Positions 1 through 8,686 of a stretch of 61,014 nt of DNA are shown here, in pieces. Below the pieces are notes generated by a model that saw only the letters and a list, made by a program, of their open reading frames with translations, made no database searches and was not told the origin of the DNA. This DNA is from Myxococcales bacterium (GTDB lineage Bacteria; Myxococcota_A; Polyangia; Palsa-1104). Where the stretch lies: NCBI GenBank assembly GCA_028287105.1, contig JAQBQH010000275.1, positions 1-61,014 on the forward strand. Direction: 5' to 3'. The stretch's first letter is position 1. Each line of letters begins with the position of its first letter. Both the position numbers and the translations under genes were made by a program.

Positions 1-960
1 GGTGGTGGTGGCGGCGGCGGTGGTGGCGCGGGTGGCGGCGGCGGCGGCTCTGGCGGCGCGGTCGGCACCACCAAGACCGGTCCGATCGCGGCCGACGAGA
101 CCTGGACCGGCGCCATCTCGATGACCGGCGACGTCACGGTCAATGCCGGCGTCACGCTGACCGTCGCGGAGGGCGCGCTGGTTCAAGTCGCGGCCGGTAA
201 GGCGCTGCTCGTCAACGGCACCATCAAGGTGGTCGGCACCGCTGCGGCGCCGTCCAGCTTCAAGCCGATCCAGATGGGCATGGCGTGGGGCGGCATCGAA
301 GTGAACGCCGGCGGCAGCGCCAACCTCGTCTACGCCGACTTCGCGCAGCCGACGACCGCGCTGACCTGCGCCGCGGGCGCGGCTGCCTGCGTCGCCGACC
401 ACATCAAGGTCCACGACTACACCTCGGTCGGCGTCAGCGTTCAGTCGTCGGCCACCTTCACCTATCTCAGCATCGAGAAGGGCGGCGGCGGCGGCATCCT
501 CATCAACGCCGCGGCGGCCGACACCGTCAAGATCACCGACTCGACGTTCCACCTCACCGGCGGCGACGCGGTCATCGCCGACGGCGGCAACCTGACGATG
601 CAGTACTCGAAGTCGTACGGCGACGGCGGCGCCAGCCCCGGCGTTCACTGCGCCTGCCACTTCGCCACGCCGGGCACGTTGCTCGTCGACCACAACGACT
701 TCGCCGGCTCGAGCTATGGCTTCATGGCGGGCGCGATGAGCGCGACCTCCAAGGTCAACAACAACAACTTCACGGGCAACACCGACGCCTACGGCACCTC
801 GGGCTCGAACGTCAACGCGATGGCCGACCTGAGCCAGAACTACTGGGGCGGCGCGACCGCGCCGGCCATCGGCGGCAACACGACGAACCAGAAGAACGCG
901 CAGGGCCTTCCCGCCAACGCCTTCTTTGCAACTCCCGTCGCCGGTACCGGCCCGCGCTGA
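1..960 (+). CDS. Right-handed beta-helix surface protein (5' truncated)
   Basis: The frame is open from the first base, so the true start lies outside the window. At least 319 residues remain. They begin with a Gly-rich linker of about 20 residues, which in such proteins usually follows a lipoprotein signal peptide. The rest is rich in short beta repeats with Asn/Asp/Gly turns (for example HNDF, NNNNFTG, QNYWGG), typical of parallel beta-helix proteins exported to the cell surface. The motif QNYWGG near the end is characteristic of such right-handed parallel beta-helix repeats. No catalytic residues can be assigned. Export is inferred from composition because the N-terminus is missing. Confidence 0.7.
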   Translation, partial: GGGGGGGGGAGGGGGGSGGAVGTTKTGPIAADETWTGAISMTGDVTVNAGVTLTVAEGALVQVAAGKALLVNGTIKVVGTAAAPSSFKPIQMGMAWGGIEVNAGGSANLVYADFAQPTTALTCAAGAAACVADHIKVHDYTSVGVSVQSSATFTYLSIEKGGGGGILINAAAADTVKITDSTFHLTGGDAVIADGGNLTMQYSKSYGDGGASPGVHCACHFATPGTLLVDHNDFAGSSYGFMAGAMSATSKVNNNNFTGNTDAYGTSGSNVNAMADLSQNYWGGATAPAIGGNTTNQKNAQGLPANAFFATPVAGTGPR

Positions 961-974
961 GCTATGCTCCGCGG

Positions 975-1085
975 GTGAAGCGACTCACCCGGCTCCTCCC
1001 GATTTTCCTCCTCCTCATCGCCTCCCCGCGGACCTGGGCTGCTGAAGACGCGCAGCTCGCGCGCCTCGCCAAGACCGCGCCCTGA
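975..1085 (+). CDS. Short signal-peptide ORF upstream of START protein
   Basis: A GTG-started frame of 36 codons encodes a textbook signal peptide (MKRLTRLLPIFLLLIASP..WAAED) and then stops. Its TGA overlaps the ATG of the next ORF (ATGA). START-domain proteins of this type normally carry an N-terminal signal peptide, so this may be the real N-terminus separated by a frameshift within about 1046-1083. It could also be a translationally coupled leader peptide. No separate function can be given. Confidence 0.4.
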   Translation: MKRLTRLLPIFLLLIASPRTWAAEDAQLARLAKTAP

Positions 1086-1696
1086 TGCTCGCCTTCGTCG
1101 CGCTCGTGGCGCTCGAGCTCCTCGCCGAGCTGCCGGCGCCGCACCCCCCAGCGCCCGGCGCGGGCGGCTGGACCGTCGTCAAGACCGTCGACGGCGTGAA
1201 GCTCTCGCGCGCGCCATCCGAGCGCGCGGCACCGTGGGGCGCGGGCGACGGCGAAATCGCCGCGCCGCTCGATCGCGTCATCGCGCACCTGACGGACTTC
1301 TCGTCGCTGGGCAAGTGGATGCCGCGCGCGGCCGACTTCAAGGTGATCGCGCAGGGCGAAGACGAGGCGCTGATCTATTTCCGCTTCGACCTGCCCTGGC
1401 CGATCTCGGATCGCGATTGGACCCTGCGCTACCGCTGGCGGCGCGAGGGCGACCGCTTCGTCATGACCTGGCAGGACGCCCACGACCGCGGGCCGCCGCT
1501 CGGCAAACCGGTGCGCCCTTCGCCCCTGCGCGGCTACTGGGAGCTCACCGCCACGCCCTCGGGAACTACGCGCGCTCGTTACGTGTTCCTCGCCGAGCTG
1601 GGCGGCTCGTTGCCGCGTTCCGTGACCGAGCAGACCGCGTGGAAGCAGCCCCTCGGGAGCTTTCAAGGTGTACGTTCTGCAACGACATCTCGGTAA
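1085..1696 (+). CDS. START/SRPBCC-domain protein
   Basis: This is a 203-residue protein. A hydrophobic N-terminal stretch (about residues 1-16) and a Pro-rich linker lead into a START-type lipid-binding fold at about residues 28-195. Visible signatures are WTVVKTVDGVKL at the start of the fold, the central WPISDRDW..RYRW strand pair and the C-terminal RARYVFLAELGGSLP strand. Such proteins are thought to bind lipids or hydrophobic ligands at the envelope. The N-terminus may be incomplete: a better signal peptide is encoded just upstream in another frame. Partner and ligand are unknown. Confidence 0.65.
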   Translation: MLAFVALVALELLAELPAPHPPAPGAGGWTVVKTVDGVKLSRAPSERAAPWGAGDGEIAAPLDRVIAHLTDFSSLGKWMPRAADFKVIAQGEDEALIYFRFDLPWPISDRDWTLRYRWRREGDRFVMTWQDAHDRGPPLGKPVRPSPLRGYWELTATPSGTTRARYVFLAELGGSLPRSVTEQTAWKQPLGSFQGVRSATTSR

Positions 1697-1753
1697 ACTG
1701 TCTCACAATTAGCCGTTGATCTGGATCACACCTCAAGTGCTAAAGTCCCACAC

Positions 1754-2902
1754 ATGAAGGGTGTAGTCGGTTTTCTCGCGATCGCATTTTTCGCCGGTTG
1801 CGGTCCCGACGGGGGCGCCATCCATCACGGCACCGGCGGCAACGTCGACGCCGGCATGTCTCCGCCCGGCACCGGCGGGGGCGGCGGCGTCCCGCTGCCG
1901 CAGCCCGATCTCCTGCCGCCCGATCCCAACGCCGACTATGACCACGACGGCGCCTCGATCGCTCAGGGCGACTGCAACGACTGGGAGCCGCTCGTCGGCC
2001 CCAACGCCGTCGAGGTCACCGGCAACATGACCGACGACGACTGCGACGGCATGGTCGACGAGACCGAAGCGCTGTGCGACAGCGCCGCCGCCGGCAAGAC
2101 CGACGCACCCTCCTTGGCGCAGGCGATCGATTCCTGCGACAGCCGCTTTCTCCTCGAGGCCAAGATCGTCGGCCCCTCCGACGTGCGCGCCCGCTCCATC
2201 GTTCCCACGTTCGGCATCGTCGGCAAGCAGGCGGGCGGTGCGATGGCGCTGCTCTCGACCGGTCTCGCCGTCGACAAGATGGGCACCGGTTGGGTCAAGC
2301 CGCAGAACGGCACCAACCTGGCGCAGACCAACACCAGCGCCAATCCCGATCCCAACCTGCCGGCGGCCATGGGCTGCGGCTCGAGCCAGCCGGCGACGGT
2401 GAACGACTACACCGAGCTGTCGCTCAAGCTGCGCGTGCCGCAGAACGCCAACTCGTTCTCGTTCCAGTTCCACTTCTTCTCCGCCGAGTACCCCGAGTTC
2501 GTCTGCACCACCTACAACGACGAATTCCTCGTCGAGATGACCTCGACGCACGAGTATCCGACGGCGACGAACATCTCCTTCGACGCGGGCAAGAACCCCA
2601 TCACCGTCAACAACGGCTTCTTCACCGTCTGCGACAACTACGCGGCCAAGCCGCAGACGCAGCATTGCACCAAGCCGGTGAGCGACATCGCCGGCACCGG
2701 CTACGAGGACTCCGACGGCTCCAAGCCCATCGGCGGCTCCACCGGCTGGCTGACCACGACCGCCCCGGTGACCCCGGGCGAAGAGGTCACGCTGCGCTTC
2801 ATCATCTTCGACGAAGGCGACCACATCTACGACTCGTCCGTGCTGATCGACAACTTCCAATGGTCCGTAAAGGCCGTCGGTGGTCCGGTCACGATTCCGT
2901 AA
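1754..2902 (+). CDS. MopE-like / choice-of-anchor L lipoprotein, copy 1
   Basis: A 382-residue lipoprotein whose signal peptide ends in FAGC (Cys at residue 16). A Gly-rich linker leads to an Asp-rich putative metal-binding segment at about residues 60-97 (DYDHDG, GDCND, DDDCDGMVDE), as in the MopE family. The rest resembles the choice-of-anchor L domain, with the signature FHFFSAEYPEFV..YNDEF. Proteins of this build are outer-surface lipoproteins common in Myxococcota; Ca or Cu binding is plausible but unproven. A close paralogue follows 85 bp downstream. A possible TAAAGT -10 element lies just before the start, but its spacing to a TTGATC -35 is poor (19 nt). Confidence 0.82.
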   Translation: MKGVVGFLAIAFFAGCGPDGGAIHHGTGGNVDAGMSPPGTGGGGGVPLPQPDLLPPDPNADYDHDGASIAQGDCNDWEPLVGPNAVEVTGNMTDDDCDGMVDETEALCDSAAAGKTDAPSLAQAIDSCDSRFLLEAKIVGPSDVRARSIVPTFGIVGKQAGGAMALLSTGLAVDKMGTGWVKPQNGTNLAQTNTSANPDPNLPAAMGCGSSQPATVNDYTELSLKLRVPQNANSFSFQFHFFSAEYPEFVCTTYNDEFLVEMTSTHEYPTATNISFDAGKNPITVNNGFFTVCDNYAAKPQTQHCTKPVSDIAGTGYEDSDGSKPIGGSTGWLTTTAPVTPGEEVTLRFIIFDEGDHIYDSSVLIDNFQWSVKAVGGPVTIP

Positions 2903-2987
2903 GCACGCGAACCGTCGTTACTGACGTGTCCGTGTGGCCCCAGTGTGTGGGGCAGGTCACTTATCGGGGGATTGGTAGGAGGTCCGG

Positions 2988-4253
2988 ATGCGCAAGCTTT
3001 TGGTCGTCGCGGCGCTCGCGTCGCTCGCTGGTGGATGCGACTCGGCAGGTTCACGCCACGGAGCTACGGGCGGCTCCGGGGGAACCGGTGGTGGCGGTAG
3101 TGGCGGCGGCGGCGGTAGCGGCACCGGTGGCAACGGCAATCCCGGCGGCGCGGCCTGCGGTCAGAGCGATCCCAACAAGGACGGCGACGGCGACGGCTAC
3201 ACGCCGGCGATGGGCGACTGCAACGACTGCGATCCCGGCATGAACCCGGCCGCCATCGAGATCGGCGCCAACGGCAAGGACGACGACTGCAACGGCGCCG
3301 TCGACGACAACAACCCTGCCTGCGACGCGACGGCGGTCGGCATGAAGGACGGCACGTCGTTCGCCGGCTCGATGGAGATCTGCGATCAGCGCTTCTTCAA
3401 GGGCGCGATGTTCACCGGCCCGAGCGATCCGAAGGGGCGCAACGTCATGCCGAACTTCGGCATCTTGAAGCCGAAGGCGGGCGCCAACTTCGCGCTGCTC
3501 TCGAGCGGCGTCGCCGTCGACGAGATGGGCGCCGGCTACGCCAATCCGCAGTCCGGCACCGACTTCGGCAACAACGCGATGAACCCGCTGCCCAACCTCA
3601 CCGGAGCGTCGAACTGCGGTCAGGGCGCGCAGGACAGCGTGCACGACTACACGGAGCTGGTGCTGACCTTGAAGGCGCCGTCGAACGTGAACTCGTTCTC
3701 GTTCGAGTTCCAGTTCTTCTCCGGCGAGTATCCGGTCTACGTCTGCTCGCAGTTCAACGACGAGTTCCTCGCCATCGTGCAGTCGTCGAAGACGTACACG
3801 ACCCCGACGAACATCTCGTTCGACGCCAACAAGAACCCGGTCACCGTGAACTCCGGCTTCTTCACCGTCTGCAAGAACGATACGTCCAAGCCGCAGACGC
3901 AGCATTGCACGCATCCGCCGTCGGACAATCAGGGCACCGGCTACGAGATGACCACCGGCGGCAGCCCCATCCCGCTGCCGATTCCGGTCCCCGGCGACAT
4001 CCCGGGCGGCTCGACGGGCTGGCTGACGACGGTCGCGCCGATCCAGCCGGGCGAGGACGTGACGTTGCGCTTCGTCATCTTCGACGAAGGCGACGGCGTG
4101 CTCGACTCGGCGGTGTTGCTCGACAACTTCCAGTGGGGCGCGGCGACGGTCATGGGCCCCTCGACGGGGCCGATCGGCTACAAGATGATCAAGCACCACC
4201 GGAAAGCAGCTTCGCCAGCGCTGATGTGTCTGTCACCGGACGCTCGCACGTAA
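2988..4253 (+). CDS. MopE-like / choice-of-anchor L lipoprotein, copy 2
   Basis: A 421-residue paralogue of the preceding gene with the same architecture: lipoprotein signal peptide (AGGC), long Gly/Ser linker, metal-binding segment ([22 protein letters not shown]) and choice-of-anchor L domain ([19 protein letters not shown]). The start is supported by a strong AGGAGGT Shine-Dalgarno at 2977-2983. Compared with copy 1 it has an extra Pro/Ile loop (about residues 325-340) and a C-terminal extension of about 25 residues. That extension overlaps the 3' end of the convergent gene by 65 bp. Expected location is the outer-membrane surface. Confidence 0.82.
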   Translation: MRKLLVVAALASLAGGCDSAGSRHGATGGSGGTGGGGSGGGGGSGTGGNGNPGGAACGQSDPNKDGDGDGYTPAMGDCNDCDPGMNPAAIEIGANGKDDDCNGAVDDNNPACDATAVGMKDGTSFAGSMEICDQRFFKGAMFTGPSDPKGRNVMPNFGILKPKAGANFALLSSGVAVDEMGAGYANPQSGTDFGNNAMNPLPNLTGASNCGQGAQDSVHDYTELVLTLKAPSNVNSFSFEFQFFSGEYPVYVCSQFNDEFLAIVQSSKTYTTPTNISFDANKNPVTVNSGFFTVCKNDTSKPQTQHCTHPPSDNQGTGYEMTTGGSPIPLPIPVPGDIPGGSTGWLTTVAPIQPGEDVTLRFVIFDEGDGVLDSAVLLDNFQWGAATVMGPSTGPIGYKMIKHHRKAASPALMCLSPDART

Positions 4254-6276
4254 AGTCCCGGCACACGTAGGCCGCGGGCGCGCCATCGACGGGCGCCTTT
4301 CCCGACACCAGCGACGACAACAGCGGAGGCGCCGAGGCGGCGCGCACGATCACGCGATTGGGCGTGTAGACCGACGCGACCGCGCGATCGAGCGCCGTGA
4401 CGTCGGCGCCAACCAGCACGATCTCGGTCGGTCGCTCGAGCCACAGGTCGAGCGCATTGAGCAGGTTGGCGAAGCCGAACGGGTTGTCGAGCGCGCGCGT
4501 GTAGTGGGCGTGGATGGTCGCCTCCGCGATGTCGAGCCACGCCTTTTCGCCGCAGACGTCGCCGAGGCGGATCAGGTTCTCGACGGTGACGCTCATGCCC
4601 GACGGCACGGCCGAGTCGTAGGTCGAGATCGGCCGTTGCACGAGGCCCGGATCGTCGGCGGCGGTCATGTAGAACGCGCGCTCGCCGGGATCCCAGAAGA
4701 GGCCGATGGTGAGGCGCGTGAGGCGATGCGCCTCCTCGAGCCACTTCGCTTCGCCCGTCGCTTCGTAGAGCGTGATGAGCCCGTCGACGACGTGCGCGTG
4801 ATCGTCGAGCGTGCCCGGCAGCCTGGCCTCGCCGCTCTTGAACGTGCGCAAGAGGCGCCCGCGCGACGACTCGGTCATGTGCTTGAGCACGAAGTCGGCG
4901 GTGCGGCGCGCGCCGTCGACGTACGACGCCACGCCGAAGACGCGACCCGCTTCGGCGAGGCCGGCGATGGCCATGCCGTTGTTGCCGGCGAGCACCTTGT
5001 CGTCGAGACCGGGGCGCACGCGCGTCGAGCGCGCGGTCAGGAGCGCGCGGCGAGCCGCCTCGAGCAGCTGCTCCTCCTCGGCGCCGCGCGGCCTGTCGAC
5101 CACGTGCAAGATGCTGGCGCCGACGGGGCCGTGGCCGTGCGGATCGTTCCAGTTGCCGCCTTCGTTGACGTCGTAGCAGCGCATGAGCACGTCGGCGGCG
5201 CGCGCATCGACGCCGGCACCAGCGACGGCGGCGCGCACCTCGTCGGGCGTCCAGACGTAGAACTTGCCCTCGACTCCCTCGGAGTCGGCGTCCTCGGCGG
5301 TGTAGAAGCCGCCCTCGGGCGCGCGCAGATCGCGCTCCAGGTACGCGACCGTCTCCTTGACCACGCGCTCGAGGATCGGATCGCGCGTCACCTGGAAGGT
5401 CTCGGCGCACAGCGTCAAAAGCTGCGCGTTGTCGTAGAGCATCTTCTCGAAGTGCGGCACCAGCCAGTGCGCGTCGGTGGAGTAGCGCGCGAAGCCGCCG
5501 CCGAGCTGATCGTAGATGCCGCCTTCGGCCATCTTCACGAGGGTCAGCTGCACGGCGTTGACCAGCTCGGCCGCGTCGGCCTCGCCGGCGCGCGACGAGC
5601 GGCGCGCGGCGCGCAGGATCAGCTCCATCGCCTTCGGGTTGGGAAATTTGGGCGCGCCCTCGAAGCCGCCTTCGCGACGATCGATGCGCACCGCCAGCTT
5701 CGACGCCGCGCGATCGACCGAGTCGACGAGGATGTTGGCTTCGCCCGGCGTGCGGCCGTGCGCGGCGATCGCCGCCAGCCCGTCGCGAAACTGCTGTGCG
5801 TTCTCGAGGACGTCCTTGCGCTTGCTCTTCCACGCGTCGGACAGCGCATGCAGGAGCCGCGTGAACGACGGCCGGCCGTGACCGTCGCGGGGCGGGAAGT
5901 AGGTGCCGCCGAAGAACGGCACACCCTCGGGCGTGAGGAACATCGTGAGCGGCCAGCCGCCGCTCTCGCCCTGCAGCTGCAACGCCTGCTGATAGATCTG
6001 ATCGACGTCGGGCATCTCCTCGCGATCGACCTTGATGTTGACGAAGCGCTCGTTCATCAGCGCCGCGACGTCGGCGTTCTCGAACGACTCGTGCGCCATC
6101 ACGTGGCACCAATGGCAAGCGCTGTAACCGACGGAGAGCAGCATCGGCTTGTCTTCGGCGCGCGCGCGCGCCTGCGCCTCCTCGCCCCATGGATACCAAT
6201 CGACGGGATTGTCCGCGTGCTGACGGAGATACGGGCTTGATTCGTGGGAGAGCCGATTGGGCATGGTCCTCTTCAT
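4189..6276 (-). CDS. DUF255 thioredoxin-fold protein (YyaL/SSP411 type)
   Basis: A 695-residue protein of full family length. The N-terminal DUF255 thioredoxin-like domain (about 1-170) starts with [21 protein letters not shown] and carries the redox motif SACHWCHVM with C54 and C57. The remainder is an alpha/alpha-barrel resembling N-acylglucosamine 2-epimerase/six-hairpin proteins ([22 protein letters not shown]). Its molecular role is not established. It is probably cytoplasmic, since no signal peptide is seen. ATG at 6276 or 6264 could be used; 30 bp separate it from the divergent gene at 6306. Confidence 0.88.
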   Translation of the reverse strand: MKRTMPNRLSHESSPYLRQHADNPVDWYPWGEEAQARARAEDKPMLLSVGYSACHWCHVMAHESFENADVAALMNERFVNIKVDREEMPDVDQIYQQALQLQGESGGWPLTMFLTPEGVPFFGGTYFPPRDGHGRPSFTRLLHALSDAWKSKRKDVLENAQQFRDGLAAIAAHGRTPGEANILVDSVDRAASKLAVRIDRREGGFEGAPKFPNPKAMELILRAARRSSRAGEADAAELVNAVQLTLVKMAEGGIYDQLGGGFARYSTDAHWLVPHFEKMLYDNAQLLTLCAETFQVTRDPILERVVKETVAYLERDLRAPEGGFYTAEDADSEGVEGKFYVWTPDEVRAAVAGAGVDARAADVLMRCYDVNEGGNWNDPHGHGPVGASILHVVDRPRGAEEEQLLEAARRALLTARSTRVRPGLDDKVLAGNNGMAIAGLAEAGRVFGVASYVDGARRTADFVLKHMTESSRGRLLRTFKSGEARLPGTLDDHAHVVDGLITLYEATGEAKWLEEAHRLTRLTIGLFWDPGERAFYMTAADDPGLVQRPISTYDSAVPSGMSVTVENLIRLGDVCGEKAWLDIAEATIHAHYTRALDNPFGFANLLNALDLWLERPTEIVLVGADVTALDRAVASVYTPNRVIVRAASAPPLLSSLVSGKAPVDGAPAAYVCRDFTCERPVTDTSALAKLLSGGA

Positions 6277-6305
6277 ATAGTAAGATCCGAGCGGAGGGGG
6301 AGTAG

Positions 6306-6830
6306 ATGTCGGACCCGAAGCGCACCGAGTTCGCCATGCAGGCGCTCAGCCTGGCGGAGACGTTCAACCTGATGCTGTCCGCCGAGCGCGTCAACGGGCC
6401 GGTGACCTACAAGGTCGAGCTGTCGGCGCCCGAGGGCATGTCGACCGGTGGCGGCAAGCAGGCGACCCAACACGTCAAGCTGGTGCCCGAAGGCGGGGGC
6501 AGTACCATCGTCGCCGGCTCCGCGAATCAGGTGGAGAACCGAGCCGAGCTGCGCACCTTCGAGCATCTGAAGCTCTTGCACGCGCAGCGCTTCAAGGGCG
6601 CCGACATCCCGCTGAATCGCGTTCAGTACAACGAGCTCATCGCCAAGCTGAAGGCGTTCTTCACCGACAAGAATTGTCAGGTGACGATGGCGCCGATGCC
6701 GCGCGACGAGGGCGTGCAGGCCGCCGCGCCGGCGAAGTCCGGCACGTCCGGCTCCCTCGTGCTGGTGCTCATCCTCATCGCGGCGATGACCATGGCCATC
6801 GGCGTGACGTGGTACCTCACGCATCGGTAG
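6306..6830 (+). CDS. Hypothetical tail-anchored membrane protein
   Basis: This 174-residue protein is not recognised. The N-terminal 130 residues look soluble and mixed alpha/beta. A Pro/Ala/Gly linker leads to one C-terminal transmembrane helix (about residues 148-170) ending in WYLTHR, suggesting a cytoplasm-facing tail-anchored protein. The start follows a very strong GGAGGGGG at 6293-6300. Its 3' end overlaps the proposed GTG start of the next gene by 22 bp, suggesting co-translation with the PrsW-like protease. Association with that protease is inference only. Confidence 0.6.
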   Translation: MSDPKRTEFAMQALSLAETFNLMLSAERVNGPVTYKVELSAPEGMSTGGGKQATQHVKLVPEGGGSTIVAGSANQVENRAELRTFEHLKLLHAQRFKGADIPLNRVQYNELIAKLKAFFTDKNCQVTMAPMPRDEGVQAAAPAKSGTSGSLVLVLILIAAMTMAIGVTWYLTHR

Positions 6831-7537
6831 CCGCGGCCGTCGTCCTCGGCGCAGCGCCGTCCGTCTTTCTGCTCGTCTTCTTCTATCTCAAGGATCGCTA
6901 CGAGCCGGAGCCGCGCGGACACGTGGCGCTGGCGTTTGCCAAGGGCGCGCTGGCGACGGTACCGGCCTACGCGGCCTCGTGGGCGCTGGCGCAGCTCGTC
7001 GGTGACCACTTCCTGGTGCTCGGCGGCATGGGCGCGCGCGCTTTCGACGCGGTCGTGTTGGCGGCGATCTGCGAGGAGCTGCCCAAGTGGATCGCGTTCC
7101 TGTTCATCTACCGCTGGAACGAGTTCGACGAGCCGCTCGACGGCGTGGTCTACGGCGTGGCGCTGGCGCTCGGCTTCGCCACCGTCGAGAACATCCTGTG
7201 CGTCGTGCGCGACGGGCTCGGCATCGGCGTGATGCGCGCGATCTTCGCGGTGCCGGCGCACGCGCTCTTCGGCGCGGCCATGGGCTTCTACGTCGGGCGC
7301 GCCAAGCTCGGCGATGGCCAGTGGCAGGGCATCGACGTCAAGCGGCGCGAGCGGCGCGATCGCCTGGCAGCCGCGCTGGTGGTGCCGATCCTGTTTCACG
7401 GGGCGTACGACTTCGTGCTGCAGCTTCTGCGCGGGCTGTGGATGTACGGCGCCGTCGCTGCCGGGTCGCTGGCGTTGTGGGTGTTCGTGCTGCGACGTGT
7501 GCATCGGGCGCAGCTGGCGTCGCCATACAAGCGCTGA
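6809..7537 (+). CDS. PrsW family intramembrane metalloprotease
   Basis: A 242-residue polytopic membrane protein with the PrsW (CPBP superfamily) signatures: EELPKW (EExxK) in one helix, GFATVEN, HALFGAAMG and HGAYDF. These Glu/His residues would bind the catalytic metal. In Bacillus, PrsW cleaves an anti-sigma factor; the substrate here is unknown. No ATG fits. A GTG at 6809 gives a protein beginning just before the first helix and overlapping the upstream gene by 22 bp. The frame extends further upstream, but that part reads as a shadow of the preceding gene. Confidence 0.85.
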   Translation: MVPHASVAAAVVLGAAPSVFLLVFFYLKDRYEPEPRGHVALAFAKGALATVPAYAASWALAQLVGDHFLVLGGMGARAFDAVVLAAICEELPKWIAFLFIYRWNEFDEPLDGVVYGVALALGFATVENILCVVRDGLGIGVMRAIFAVPAHALFGAAMGFYVGRAKLGDGQWQGIDVKRRERRDRLAAALVVPILFHGAYDFVLQLLRGLWMYGAVAAGSLALWVFVLRRVHRAQLASPYKR

Positions 7538-7561
7538 GGCGCACGTGGTAAAATCGTCCGC

Positions 7562-8074
7562 ATGATGCGTGTGTGGATGGTGGCGGCGGTGGCTCTCGTC
7601 GGGTGCAACAAGCCGTCGGGGCCGTCGGCGAAGGTGGACCCGGCGTTCGATCACAAGTGGCAGCAGGCGACGTCGTCGGCCGAGCCGGCGTACATCGAGT
7701 CGCAGCGCGGCGGCGGGCTCCTCGGCGAGGTCAGGCGCGCCGTCGATCCGCCGGCGGCGAGCGGGGGCGCGGCGCCGGTGCAGGGCACGCTGCCGGATCC
7801 CGAGGTCGCGCTCGTCATCAAGCGCAACCTGCCAGCCATCAAGGCCTGCTACGAGGTCGAGGAGCGCGCCGGTGCCGTCGGCAGCGGCAAGGCGATCGTG
7901 GCGCTCGAGATCGATCCCGCCGGTACGGTGCAGAACGTCAGCGTCGATGCGCCGGCGTTCGCGGCCTCGAAGCTGCCGGCCTGCATCCAGGCCCGCGCCA
8001 AGGGCTGGACGTTCCCCAAGTTCACCGAGGGGCCGAAGAAGTTCAGCTACCCGTTCGTCTTCGTCGGTAGCTGA
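7562..8074 (+). CDS. AgmX/PglI C-terminal-domain lipoprotein
   Basis: A 170-residue lipoprotein with lipobox LVGC (Cys15). After a linker, residues about 78-167 match the AgmX/PglI C-terminal domain of Myxococcota: a TonB-C-like fold with IKRNLPAIKACYEVEERA, a central AIVALEIDPAGTVQNVSV strand pair, LPACIQARAKGWTFPKF and the terminal YPFVF. In Myxococcus this domain occurs in proteins linked to gliding motility and in many of unknown role. It lies 24 bp after the PrsW gene and may be co-transcribed with it. Confidence 0.8.
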   Translation: MMRVWMVAAVALVGCNKPSGPSAKVDPAFDHKWQQATSSAEPAYIESQRGGGLLGEVRRAVDPPAASGGAAPVQGTLPDPEVALVIKRNLPAIKACYEVEERAGAVGSGKAIVALEIDPAGTVQNVSVDAPAFAASKLPACIQARAKGWTFPKFTEGPKKFSYPFVFVGS

Positions 8075-8092
8075 GCGTCGGCGGCCAATCGG

Positions 8093-8686
8093 TCAGCGCG
8101 CTTCGGCGTCCGAGTCGGGCGGCAGGTCGCGGTCGCAGGCGAAGTAGCGCGTGCGGGCGTCGTCGAGCCCCCAGAAGCGGGCGATGCGACGCGCGCGCGG
8201 CAGATGATCGGCGGTCGAGATCACCAGCACCGTCGAGAGCGCGTGCGCGTGCAGCAGCTTCTGCGAGAAGCGCACGTTCTGCCAGGTCGTGAGCGCGCGG
8301 CCTTCTTTGAGGACGTCGCCGGCGGGCACGCCGCGGCGCACGGCGAGATCGCCCATCACCTCCGCTTCTACGACGGGGGAGTGCGCGGCGCCGCCGGAGA
8401 AGAGCAGCTTGGCGACGTGGCCCGCGCGGTACTGGCGCACCGCCGATTTGACGCGGCAGCGCTCGCACAGCGACGGCGAGCCGTCGGGCTCGGCGGGACA
8501 GCCGAGCACCAGCGCCGCATCGTAGTGGGCGAGGGGCGCCTGCTCGGCGAGGAGCGCCGCGTCTTCGCCGGGATGCGGTGCGTAGGGCGTGAGGACGTCG
8601 CGCAGCCCGGTGCAGCCGGCGAGCGTGGACGCGCCGGTCGCGACCGCGACGACCGCGATCGCAAGGCCGAGAGCGGAGCGGCTCAC
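8093..8686 (-). CDS. ElyC/SanA/YdcF (DUF218) family lipoprotein
   Basis: A 197-residue protein with a lipoprotein signal (LAGC). The DUF218 fold follows: YDAALVLGCPAEPDG at the start, KLLFSGGAA and a central SPVVEAEVMGDLAVRRGVP helix carrying the conserved acidic residues. A VISTADHLPRARRIAR segment follows. Members act in envelope homeostasis or peptidoglycan-linked processes (E. coli ElyC, SanA), but the reaction is unclear. It starts at a GTG that overlaps the stop of the GMC oxidoreductase (GTGA), so it is the third gene of a coupled operon. Most of its relatives are inner-membrane proteins; a lipid anchor is less usual. Confidence 0.82.
   Translation of the reverse strand: MSRSALGLAIAVVAVATGASTLAGCTGLRDVLTPYAPHPGEDAALLAEQAPLAHYDAALVLGCPAEPDGSPSLCERCRVKSAVRQYRAGHVAKLLFSGGAAHSPVVEAEVMGDLAVRRGVPAGDVLKEGRALTTWQNVRFSQKLLHAHALSTVLVISTADHLPRARRIARFWGLDDARTRYFACDRDLPPDSDAEAR

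Noticed and set aside
2074-3243. 389-codon plus-strand frame across the two choice-of-anchor lipoprotein genes
   Set aside because: It spans the intergenic gap of two well-supported lipoproteins in a different phase and has an Arg/His/Gln-rich shadow composition.
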